Assembly (NCBI RefSeq): GCF_034479555.1 | Contig: NZ_CP140151.1 | Span: 2,666,001-2,730,000, forward strand | Direction of reading: 5' to 3' | Source of the DNA: Chromohalobacter canadensis | GTDB lineage: Bacteria > Pseudomonadota > Gammaproteobacteria > Pseudomonadales > Halomonadaceae | Length of the DNA: 64,000 nucleotides | In this document: piece after piece, positions 44,083 to 51,361 of the stretch | Layout: each line of letters opens with the position of its first letter | Position numbering within the stretch: the first letter of the stretch is position 1 | Program-made: the position numbers and the translations under genes | Notes under the pieces: model-generated | Databases searched by the model: none | What the model saw: only the letters and a program-made list of their open reading frames with translations | What the model was told of the DNA's origin: nothing

Positions 44083-45129
44083 TCATTGACGGTGGTAGCG
44101 CGTCCGATGCAACAGGTAGACGAAGAAGGGCGCGCCGACCCCCGAGACGAAGATGCCGGCGGGCAGGTCCTTGGGCAGGAAAGCCACGCGGCCCAGCAGG
44201 TCGGCGTAGAGCACGATCAGGGCCCCGACCAGGGCGGTGACGGGCACTAGCCGGGCAAATCCCCGGCCCACCAGGCGGGCGGCGATATGAGGGGCGATCA
44301 GGCCCACGAAACTGAGCCCCCCGGCGAAGGCCACCGCCGCCCCCGCCAGCGCCACGCTGCAGGCCATCAGTACCAGCCGACTTTGCAACACGTTCACGCC
44401 CAGCCCCTGGGCCACCGAGTCTCCCAGCGCCATGGCATCCATGTGGCGTGCCAGGGTGAGGCACAGCGGAACGGCGACCAGCAGCCACGGCAGCATGCCG
44501 AAGACATCTTGCCACTGGGCGGCGTAGAGGCTACCGGTCAACCACACATAGGCGACCATGGCGGCGGCATCGTCGCTGATCACGATCAACAGGGTGGTCA
44601 CGGCCCCCATTGCCGCGGAGAGCCCGATGCCGACCAGCACCATACGTGAGGGCGTGATGCCACGCTTCCAGGCCAGCGAGAATACCAGCACCGCGGAAAG
44701 CAGCGCGCCGAGCAGTGCGGCGGCCGGAAGCCAATGGATACTCAGGCCGGTACCGAACAGTGCCAGGAAAGTCACTGCGGCCATGGCGGCGCCGCTGGTG
44801 ATGCCGATGACGTCCGGAGAAGCCAGCGGGTTGCGCACGATGCCTTGAAGGATGGCGCCGGCCACGGCCAGGGCCGCCCCCACCAACACGGCAAGCAGGA
44901 TGCGCGGCAGGCGCAGTTCCCAGACGATGAAGGTGATGTCGCTGTCCTGCGGTGCGGCCAGCGCGTGCACCACCTGGCCGAACGAGGTGGGGAAGCTGCC
45001 CAGGCTCAGCGACAGCCCCATGCTGGCCAGCAGTACCAGAGCGAGCAGGGCACTGAGGAGTACCGGGCGGGTCGTGTGGCTGGCGGCGGTGTCGTTGCCT
45101 TGCTGTGGCAGGGAGGCGGAATGCGTCAT
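44083..45129 (-). CDS. cbrC: FecCD-family ferric-siderophore permease (FecD/CbrC-like)
   Basis: A 348-residue permease with about 10 helices. Markers are LRLPRILLAVLVGAALAVAGAILQGIVRNPLASPDVIGITSGAA (read in segments), GVNVLQSRLVLMACSVALAGAAVAFAGGLSFVGLIAPHIAARLVG in the second half and the C-terminal LPAGIFVSGVGAPFFVYLL. It forms the channel with the FecC-like partner, two bases upstream. No ATPase is adjacent; the CbrD-like ATPase at 34.2 kb is the likely partner. Confidence 0.9.
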   Translation of the reverse strand: MTHSASLPQQGNDTAASHTTRPVLLSALLALVLLASMGLSLSLGSFPTSFGQVVHALAAPQDSDITFIVWELRLPRILLAVLVGAALAVAGAILQGIVRNPLASPDVIGITSGAAMAAVTFLALFGTGLSIHWLPAAALLGALLSAVLVFSLAWKRGITPSRMVLVGIGLSAAMGAVTTLLIVISDDAAAMVAYVWLTGSLYAAQWQDVFGMLPWLLVAVPLCLTLARHMDAMALGDSVAQGLGVNVLQSRLVLMACSVALAGAAVAFAGGLSFVGLIAPHIAARLVGRGFARLVPVTALVGALIVLYADLLGRVAFLPKDLPAGIFVSGVGAPFFVYLLHRTRYHRQ

Positions 45130-45131
45130 GG

Positions 45132-46130
45132 TCAGATCTGCTTCCTGCGCGCCAGGTAGATGAAGAAGGGGGTGCCGATCAGGGCGGTCATCACCCCTAC
45201 CGGGACATCCTGAGGTGGCATCAGAAAGCGCGAGGCCACATCGGCCAGCAACAAAAGGCTTGCTCCCAGCAGGGCACAGGCTGGCAGTAGCCAGCGATGG
45301 TCGACGCCGAAGAGGCCTCGCGCCATGTGCGGCACGATGAGACCGACGAAACCGATCATGCCGGCGAGCGCGACCGAACTGCCGGCGAGCAGGATCACCA
45401 CCAGACCAAGCAGTAGCTTGATGGTGCCGGCGCGCATACCCAGGCCTTTGACCATGTCATCGCCTAACATCAAGGCATTGGCGTGGCGGACCAGCAGTAT
45501 GCATAGCAGCAGGGCGATGCCGAAGAGCGGCAGCAGAGGCATCACTACCGACAGCTCGCGCCCGGACACGGAACCGGCCAGCCAGTACAGCACGCTTTCG
45601 AAGCTCTGTTGGTCGACGATCAGCAGGCCTTGGCTAAACGAGACGAACATGGCCGTGACGGCCACGCCTGCCAGCACGACCCGCAACGACGAAAGCTCCC
45701 CCTGGCGACCGCGACTCAGCATGACTACCAGGCAGGCCGCTACCAGGGCGCCCAGCAGCGCCGCCCAGACGTACTCGGCCGGAGTATGCAGGGGCAGCAG
45801 CGAGACTGCGACTACTACGAAGAACATCGCCCCGGCGTTGATCCCCAGGATACCCGGCGAGGCGAGGGGGTTGCGGGTCACGGTCTGCATCAGAGCGCCG
45901 GCGATGGCCAGGCTCGCGCCGACCAAGGCGGCAATGACAGCGCGTGGCAGGCGTTCCGTGACAATGATGATATGCGCGACCCGAGTGGGGTCGTATTGCA
46001 CCAGTGCTTGGACAAAGGTCGGCGGGGCGATATCCGTGGTGCCCAGCATGACGCTTGCTGCGAAGGCCGTCGCGACCAGTACCAGGCTCAGCAAGAGCCC
46101 CGCAATTCGGGAAGCACGATGATTCAGCAT
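45132..46130 (-). CDS. cbrB: FecCD-family ferric-siderophore permease (FecC/CbrB-like)
   Basis: A 332-residue permease, paralogous to its neighbour. Markers are TERLPRAVIAALVGASLAIAGALMQ followed by TRNPLASPGILGINAGAM, the ATPase-contact helix, then AGMIGFVGLIVPHMARGLFG and PQDVPVGVMTALIGTPFFIYL. Its start overlaps the binding-protein stop by seven bases, and its stop is two bases from the FecD-like start. Together with these genes it makes one importer for the ferric siderophore. Confidence 0.9.
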   Translation of the reverse strand: MLNHRASRIAGLLLSLVLVATAFAASVMLGTTDIAPPTFVQALVQYDPTRVAHIIIVTERLPRAVIAALVGASLAIAGALMQTVTRNPLASPGILGINAGAMFFVVVAVSLLPLHTPAEYVWAALLGALVAACLVVMLSRGRQGELSSLRVVLAGVAVTAMFVSFSQGLLIVDQQSFESVLYWLAGSVSGRELSVVMPLLPLFGIALLLCILLVRHANALMLGDDMVKGLGMRAGTIKLLLGLVVILLAGSSVALAGMIGFVGLIVPHMARGLFGVDHRWLLPACALLGASLLLLADVASRFLMPPQDVPVGVMTALIGTPFFIYLARRKQI

Positions 46131-47158
46131 GCGCTCGACTCCTCGTCGTGGGCGCGAGACTTCGTGGACGTTTCCTCGGTGCAGGTAGCGGCGGGCGTCG
46201 TGGGATCACCAGGACCATCCAGCCCGTAATGGGCGTATAGATCATCCAGCATGGCATTGGCGGCCAGGATGCCCCCGCCCATGATCCAGTCCACTGGGTC
46301 CACCTCGAAGACACGGTCGTCTTGCACGGCATCCAGTCGTTTCCAGAGAGGATGGGAGGTCCAGTGACGATAGTTGCGCATGATGGCTGGATCGTTAGGT
46401 TCCAGGAGCACGAAGATCACGTCGGCATTCATGACCGGGATGTTTTCCTCACTGGTCAGCTTCATCCCCCAGTCCTGGTCGTGCAGGGAACTGGGTTGCT
46501 CGAAACCCAGCTCATTCAGGATGGAACCGGCGAAGCCCGTGGAGTAGATGCGTACATGGTCGCTCTTGAAGCGAACCACGGCGGCCTTTTGCGGCCAGGC
46601 GTCGCCCAGCGTGTCGGCGATTCTTTGGCGGAAGTCCGCCACGCGTGCGTCCCAGTTCCGCAACAGCTCGCGGGCGCGGGCTTCTCGGCCCGTGGCTTCG
46701 GCGATCAGCCTCAGGGTAGCCTTGAAGTCGAAGACGGTGTCTGTAGCGACCGTCGGCGCGATTTTTTCCAGCAGTGGCCGAACCCGCTCGTGGCGAAAGC
46801 GCGTGGCCACGATCAGGTCGGGTTTCAGCCAGGCGACCTTCTCCAGGTTGGGTTGGGTCTCCAGGCCGACGTGTTCCACGCCGCCGAGGGCATCACGCAA
46901 GTAGCGATACATGGGTTTTTCCAGCCAGGAGTCGACGACGCCGACTGGCGTGATGCCCAGTGCCACTGCGCTGTCCGTCGCGCCCTGGTAAAGGGTGACG
47001 ATGCGCTGCGTCGTGGCGGGAACGTGGGTGTCGCCGAACGCATTGGTGACGGTGCGCATGTCCTGGCCGTCGGCGGCGAGGGCGGTGGCCGCCCAGGGCA
47101 TGAGGGATACCAGCAGGGCGGCCAGACATAGTCGCCAGCTTCGGGTGTGAGTTTTCAT
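46124..47158 (-). CDS. cbrA: Ferric-siderophore periplasmic binding protein (CbrA/FecB-like)
   Basis: A 344-residue class III binding protein. The signal peptide is about residues 1-28 (LCLAALLVSLMPWAATALA). The mature part has RTVTNAFGDTHVPATTQRIVTLYQGATDSAVALGITPVG, WLKPDLIVATRFRHERV and the C-terminal-lobe segment PLWKRLDAVQDDRVFEVDPVDW. It delivers the ferric siderophore to the CbrBC-like permeases. The ATG at 47158 overlaps the MFS stop by four bases (ATGA). The C terminus (after DLYAHYGLDG) is a Thr/Glu-rich tail of about 25 residues, which is unusual. Confidence 0.9.
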   Translation of the reverse strand: MKTHTRSWRLCLAALLVSLMPWAATALAADGQDMRTVTNAFGDTHVPATTQRIVTLYQGATDSAVALGITPVGVVDSWLEKPMYRYLRDALGGVEHVGLETQPNLEKVAWLKPDLIVATRFRHERVRPLLEKIAPTVATDTVFDFKATLRLIAEATGREARARELLRNWDARVADFRQRIADTLGDAWPQKAAVVRFKSDHVRIYSTGFAGSILNELGFEQPSSLHDQDWGMKLTSEENIPVMNADVIFVLLEPNDPAIMRNYRHWTSHPLWKRLDAVQDDRVFEVDPVDWIMGGGILAANAMLDDLYAHYGLDGPGDPTTPAATCTEETSTKSRAHDEESSAC

Positions 47159-48636
47159 TCCGGCCTCCTGGCGGATGCGGTCTTCAGGGGGGAATCGGGG
47201 GCGCGAGCAGACGATGACACGTCGCCTGGCGACACAGAGTCGTGTCGTGTCACGGCGTGGCCGAGTCGCCAGGCCAGCGGCAGGCAGCACGCGGCGACCG
47301 CCGCCAGTGCCAGGAACGCATGGTGCAGTGCGGAGGCGCTCGCCTCGGTATAGGGAATGCCCCGACCCAGCGCGGCTTGCACGGTCGTGTCGTAGTAGAT
47401 AGAAAGCGTGACGATGCCGAGCGAAGAAATCAGGCGCCGGGACATATTGTTCATGGCCGAGGCCTGGGCGACGCTGGCCTCGGGCAGCTCCTTCATGCCC
47501 ACCGTGGTGGAGGGCAGATAGGCACAGCCTAGGCCGAGGCCGCGCAGGCCCATCCAGGCGCCGATCATCCACACGGGCGTGGCCTTCGTCAGCGTGGCAA
47601 GTCCCACCAGGCTTATCATGGTGATCATTAGCCCGATGCCGAGGCACCACTGTGGTGGGTAGCGGTCGATCAGACGCCCCGCGATGGGCGAGCAGGCAGC
47701 GGCAGCCAGTGCGGTGGCCAGAAACACCAGCCCCGTGGTCAGGGGGCCGAATCCCAGCGCATTCTGCATCCATAGCGGCACCAACAGGATGCAGCCGAAC
47801 AGGATGATCGACTGCAGGCAAGCCAGGATGACGCTGAGCCGATACCCGCGATGGGAAAACAGTGAGAGGTCGAGCAAAGGCGTATCGGCATGCCGCTCGA
47901 CGCGCACGAAGAGCACTAATGCCAGCAGGCCGACCGCGAGCGTCAGCACGGCCTCGATGCGCAAGAGATCCATCAGTGTCTCCACCCGGCTTAGGGAAAA
48001 TAGCACTGTGCCCATCCCCAGGGTGATCAGCACGAAGCCGGGCAGGTCGAACCGACGTCGATGATCGGTCGGCTCCGTGGGAAGATAACGATAGCTGCAC
48101 AGCAGCCCCAACAGCGCAAACGGCATGTTCATCAGGAACAATGCCCGCCAGTGGCTGATCTCTAGCAGCAGCCCGCCGACGCTGGGGCCGATGGCTGGAG
48201 CGATCATCACCGCGAAACCCCATATCCCGCTAGCGCGGCCGCGCTGGTCGCTGGGGTAGGCGGAGAAGATCAGTGACAGAGAAAGAGGGATCATCAGCCC
48301 CGCTGCCACACCTTGCAACCCTCGCGCGAGGATGATGCCAGCCAGGCTCTGGGCCATGGCACCGAGCGCCGAGCCGGCCAGAAATCCCCACAAACCTAAT
48401 AGGTAAACGTGCTTACGACCGAAGCGGTCAGCGAGATAGCCAGTGAGTGGCATGGTCATGCCCATGGTGATCATGAACAGCGTTACCACCCAACTGACTT
48501 CCGTGGCGCTGGCATCGAAGGTGGTCATCAATTCGGCCACGGCAAGATTCAGGGCGCTGTTGTTGAGGCTGACGGTAAAGGTACCCAGCAGCACACTGAT
48601 CAGCACCTTTCCGCCATGCCGGGTAGCATGCGGCAT
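47155..48636 (-). CDS. DHA2-type MFS transporter, candidate siderophore exporter (YhcA-like position)
   Basis: A 493-residue, 14-helix major facilitator. Motifs are TFTVSLNNSALNLAVAELM in helix 1, GYLADRFGRKHVYLLGL (motif A) and ILARGLQGVAAGLMIPLSLSLIF in helix 4. Achromobactin loci carry an MFS gene (yhcA) within the acs genes. Here it leads the uptake operon and overlaps the binding-protein gene by four bases. I infer siderophore export. The C terminus carries a Ser/Arg-rich tail with no membrane helix. A Fur-like site lies 94 bases upstream. Confidence 0.85.
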   Translation of the reverse strand: MPHATRHGGKVLISVLLGTFTVSLNNSALNLAVAELMTTFDASATEVSWVVTLFMITMGMTMPLTGYLADRFGRKHVYLLGLWGFLAGSALGAMAQSLAGIILARGLQGVAAGLMIPLSLSLIFSAYPSDQRGRASGIWGFAVMIAPAIGPSVGGLLLEISHWRALFLMNMPFALLGLLCSYRYLPTEPTDHRRRFDLPGFVLITLGMGTVLFSLSRVETLMDLLRIEAVLTLAVGLLALVLFVRVERHADTPLLDLSLFSHRGYRLSVILACLQSIILFGCILLVPLWMQNALGFGPLTTGLVFLATALAAAACSPIAGRLIDRYPPQWCLGIGLMITMISLVGLATLTKATPVWMIGAWMGLRGLGLGCAYLPSTTVGMKELPEASVAQASAMNNMSRRLISSLGIVTLSIYYDTTVQAALGRGIPYTEASASALHHAFLALAAVAACCLPLAWRLGHAVTRHDSVSPGDVSSSARAPDSPLKTASARRPE

Positions 48637-48729
48637 GGATACTCACTTGATGAGAGCACAGAAGGCATCGCCTAAGCATGACGCCAATGAGGAATGCATC
48701 ATGGAGCAAAATAATGACACGATGCAAAA

Positions 48730-48748
48730 TTTAATGCAAAACATTATC
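48730..48748. promoter_or_regulatory. Fur-box-like site upstream of the MFS-cbrABC operon
   Basis: TTTAATGCAAAACATTATC matches the Fur consensus at 14 of 19 positions, including the complete right half CATTATC. It lies between the receptor terminator and the MFS start. Confidence 0.65.
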
Positions 48749-48774
48749 AATTGCGATTGGCCTCGAGATACACG

Positions 48775-48800
48775 AAAAGCGGCGCCATGGAGGCGCCGCT
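48775..48800 (-). terminator. Rho-independent terminator of the TonB receptor gene (minus strand)
   Basis: AGCGGCGCC (48778-48786) pairs with GGCGCCGCT (48792-48800) around a five-base loop; on the minus strand it is followed by a T run (AAAA at 48775-48778 on plus). It is 30 bases past the receptor stop, so the receptor is probably transcribed apart from the MFS operon. Confidence 0.8.
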
Positions 48801-48830
48801 CAAAAAGCCAGATCGGTCAGATGTCTGTGC

Positions 48831-51002
48831 TTAGAAGTCGAGCTGATAGCTCAGGGTGAAAGTACGTCCCCGGCCCTTGAAGTAAAGGTCGTCTTCAAGA
48901 GCCTCCCCTTGGGGGAACGATTGTGAGTAGTAGGTGAAGTAGTCCTTGTCGGCGAGGTTCTCCACCCCCAGGCTGGCACGGCCTATGGGAAGACGGTAGG
49001 CCAGGGAGGCGTCGATCAGGCCGTAGCCGTCGAATTCGAGCTCGGGATCGTCGAAGCTGCGGTCACGGTAGTAGCTGTACTGCAGGTAGGATGAGAGCTT
49101 TTCGTTCCAGGCCGCGCTCCAGGCGAACTTGAGGGTGTCCGGGGCAAGGTCTCGGCCCGTCAGCTTGGTATCCACGCTGCCGTCACCGTCGGTATCCGAT
49201 TTACCCTCAGTGTGCGTATAGGAAAGCCGCAGGTTGTGGGCGTCATTCACCTGGGCATCGCCGGTGATCTCATAGCCCTGGATCTCGGTCTTCTCTCGCT
49301 TGACCCGGTAGTTGTTCTGGGCATCGGGTTCGATGCGTTGGCCAAGGTCGGAATTCGACTCATAATAACTCAGCTCGAGCCCGTAGCGGTCCCAGTCGAA
49401 GCGCGCCCCGATCTCGCGATTGTCGGTGACGATGGGGGAGAGGTCGACTAGGGTGTCGGCGTCCTGGCCGGGCTCGCTGACACCGCGCAGCACTCGGCCC
49501 ACGTCGGGCATGCCAAATCCCTCGGAGTAGTTGGCGTAGAGCTGGGCCCAGTCGGTGGCTTGATAGACGATACCGGCATTGAACAAGGTTTCGTCGAAAC
49601 TGGGGTTGCCGCCACCTACCGAGACTAGGTCGTTTTCGACACTGGTACTACGGTCTACCGTCGAGTAATCGTCGACGTTTAGCGTAGCATGCTCCTGGCG
49701 AGCCCCGGCATGCAGGCTCAGAGCTTGGGTCAGGTCGTAGTCCCCTTGCAGGAAGACCGCATAGTTGCGGAACCGGCTCTCGGGCACATAGTTGCGGTCG
49801 GTCTGGACCAGCACCTGTTGGGTCTCGTCCTGCAGCAGGTCGAGACCCGTGGTCAGCTTGAGGCGGTCGTCGAGCAGGCCGTCGCGGCTCAGGGTGAACT
49901 TGGCACCGATCTTGTCGGACTCGTTGCGTGTGTGATCGTAGCGGGTATTGCCCGCGTCGTCCTGGTAAGGGAAGGAGCCGAGGCCAGTGGTACCAAACTG
50001 GGCGCGGAAACGCTGGGTGTAGAGTTGGGCATCCAGCTCGTTGCCTAGCCAGTCTCTGTTCGAGTAGGCCAGCCGGGCGGTGGTGACCCTATTATAGCCT
50101 GGGTCGTTAGCGGGGTTGCCTTTTTTGGCCGTAGTCGGTACGCCTTTATCGCGATCACCGGACACCGGCACGTAATCGTCGCCGACGTCGAGGTCGTAAT
50201 GATTGAGGGAGAGTTCGATGTTCTGATCGTCGTCGATCCAGTAGGCCGCCTTGGCCATCAGGTCGTAGCTTTCGGAGTTCTGGATCTCGCCATGGTAGGC
50301 CATGCCGACGATCTCGTCGTTGCCATCGTAGAAGACACCGCGTTTTTGGCGGCTAGCGGCGACCATGTAGTCCCAATCGCGGGTCTGGCCGCTGAGACGG
50401 TAGTCCAGTTTGTGGCCGAAACCTTCCGACTCGAAATCGTCGTCACTGGTCAAGCTGACGCCGACATGCTGGCTTACCCCGGCGCCTTCGGGGCGCTTGG
50501 TCACGTAGTTGATGATACCGCCGGTCGCACCCAGACCGTGCTCGGCGCTGGCGCCGTATATGACTTCGATACGCTCGACCATGGAAAGATCGATGGTGTA
50601 ACTATCTCTTCCCCCGTCGCGCAGCGGATTGGACTGAGGGACGCCGTCGATCATGAAAAGGGCCGAACGACCGCGGAAGGTCTCGCCGGTATTGTTGAGC
50701 TTCTGGCGGCTGGGCGAGTAGGAAGGGATCAAGTTACTGAGTACCTGACTGGGGTCCTGGGTGATCGCCAGTTGCTGCTCGATTTGCTCGCGGGTAATGA
50801 TAGTGACCTTCTGCGGGGTCTCATCTTCGCGACTTTGATTGCGGGTGGCGGTGATGACCAGCGGGTCCAGCCCATGGTCGTTGGCATCTTGCGATTCCGA
50901 GCTCGTTGAGGTTTGAGCCAGCGCCGTGGCTGGTAGAGCAGAGACGAGCACCAATGGGAGTAGCGAGAGTTTCTTATGGCGTGGTCGTTGGAAGGCTTGC
51001 AT
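48831..51002 (-). CDS. TonB-dependent siderophore receptor of the NIS locus
   Basis: A 723-residue outer-membrane receptor. The signal peptide is about residues 1-29 (LSLLPLVLVSALPATALA), followed by the TonB box DPLVITATR (about 46-54) and the plug domain (QDPSQVLSNLIPSYSPSRQ, IDGVPQSNPLRDGG, MVERIEVIYGASAEHGLGATGGIINYVTKRP). A long beta-barrel ends in the Phe-terminal strand GRTFTLSYQLDF. IutA-like features fit carboxylate/hydroxamate citrate siderophores. Position suggests the achromobactin-type receptor (Acr role). A Fur box lies 68 bases upstream of the ATG, and the gene has its own terminator. Confidence 0.9.
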   Translation of the reverse strand: MQAFQRPRHKKLSLLPLVLVSALPATALAQTSTSSESQDANDHGLDPLVITATRNQSREDETPQKVTIITREQIEQQLAITQDPSQVLSNLIPSYSPSRQKLNNTGETFRGRSALFMIDGVPQSNPLRDGGRDSYTIDLSMVERIEVIYGASAEHGLGATGGIINYVTKRPEGAGVSQHVGVSLTSDDDFESEGFGHKLDYRLSGQTRDWDYMVAASRQKRGVFYDGNDEIVGMAYHGEIQNSESYDLMAKAAYWIDDDQNIELSLNHYDLDVGDDYVPVSGDRDKGVPTTAKKGNPANDPGYNRVTTARLAYSNRDWLGNELDAQLYTQRFRAQFGTTGLGSFPYQDDAGNTRYDHTRNESDKIGAKFTLSRDGLLDDRLKLTTGLDLLQDETQQVLVQTDRNYVPESRFRNYAVFLQGDYDLTQALSLHAGARQEHATLNVDDYSTVDRSTSVENDLVSVGGGNPSFDETLFNAGIVYQATDWAQLYANYSEGFGMPDVGRVLRGVSEPGQDADTLVDLSPIVTDNREIGARFDWDRYGLELSYYESNSDLGQRIEPDAQNNYRVKREKTEIQGYEITGDAQVNDAHNLRLSYTHTEGKSDTDGDGSVDTKLTGRDLAPDTLKFAWSAAWNEKLSSYLQYSYYRDRSFDDPELEFDGYGLIDASLAYRLPIGRASLGVENLADKDYFTYYSQSFPQGEALEDDLYFKGRGRTFTLSYQLDF

Positions 51003-51069
51003 GGTAAATCGATATCCCTTGCCGGATTTGATGTGGTGATTTTTGCTGTTATAGGCCTTGAACGCTAAA

Positions 51070-51088
51070 GATAATGATAATTCTTTTT
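51070..51088 (-). promoter_or_regulatory. Fur box upstream of the leftward TonB receptor
   Basis: GATAATGATAATTCTTTTT matches the Fur consensus at 15 of 19 positions, with the first 12 bases identical. It is 68 bases from the receptor start. Confidence 0.75.
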
Positions 51089-51117
51089 ATTTGCAATGTC
51101 GGTGCATCGCATGATCT

Positions 51118-51144
51118 GGGCAGGGGCAGGGGCAGGGGCAGGGG
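51118..51144. repeat. CAGGGG hexamer tandem repeat with G-quadruplex potential
   Basis: Four exact CAGGGG units (51121-51144) follow a GGG, giving five G tracts of three or four bases separated by CA on the plus strand. It lies about 30 bases from the Fur box of the leftward receptor. Confidence 0.8.
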
Positions 51145-51185
51145 CGTCATGCCACGTTTTCTCTGGGAGAGATTTCGAAAGCCTT

Positions 51186-51236
51186 AGCCGCGACGCCGTG
51201 GCACGGCTCGAAGACACATCAGGCAACGAGTGATGG
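51186..51236. repeat. 51-bp direct repeat, right copy (yojI 3'-end remnant)
   Basis: It matches 33259-33309 at 48 of 51 bases and would encode [15 protein letters not shown] followed by TGA in the same frame as yojI. Similarity stops abruptly upstream, so only the tail of the gene is present. Confidence 0.9.
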
Positions 51237-51274
51237 GGAGGAGGTGACAGCGTTGAACGCTCGCCATTGTGAAA

Positions 51275-51293
51275 ACAAATCACAATTCTTATC
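51275..51293 (+). promoter_or_regulatory. Fur-box-like site upstream of the FhuA-like receptor
   Basis: ACAAATCACAATTCTTATC matches the Fur consensus at 12 of 19 positions, best in the right half, 69 bases before the start codon. Confidence 0.45.
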
Positions 51294-51361
51294 ATGTGCG
51301 ATAGACTTTGCTTTACGCGTGCTCCCGGCCGTTTGCTAATAAAATGTCACAAGGAAACCTC

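Larger units (their letters stand above)
51003..51361. other. Divergent region between two TonB receptor genes
   Basis: No intact gene is supported. It contains, in order, a Fur box for the leftward receptor (51070-51088), a G-rich hexamer repeat (51118-51144), a 51-bp remnant of the yojI 3' end (51186-51236) and a weaker Fur-like site for the rightward receptor (51275-51293). Confidence 0.75.

Noticed and set aside
44030..44515. Upstream extension of the RraA-family frame (minus strand) to 369 residues
   Set aside because: The extra N-terminal residues are the shadow of the FecD-like permease in another frame; the family N terminus begins at the ATG at 44029.
47159..48223. Long upstream extension of the binding-protein frame (minus strand)
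   Set aside because: It is Arg/Gly-rich shadow of the MFS gene; the signal peptide starts at 47158.
51118..51144. CRISPR-like repeat array
   Set aside because: The repeats are tandem hexamers with no spacers; the heptamer repeat at 53563-53594 likewise. No CRISPR or cas genes were seen.
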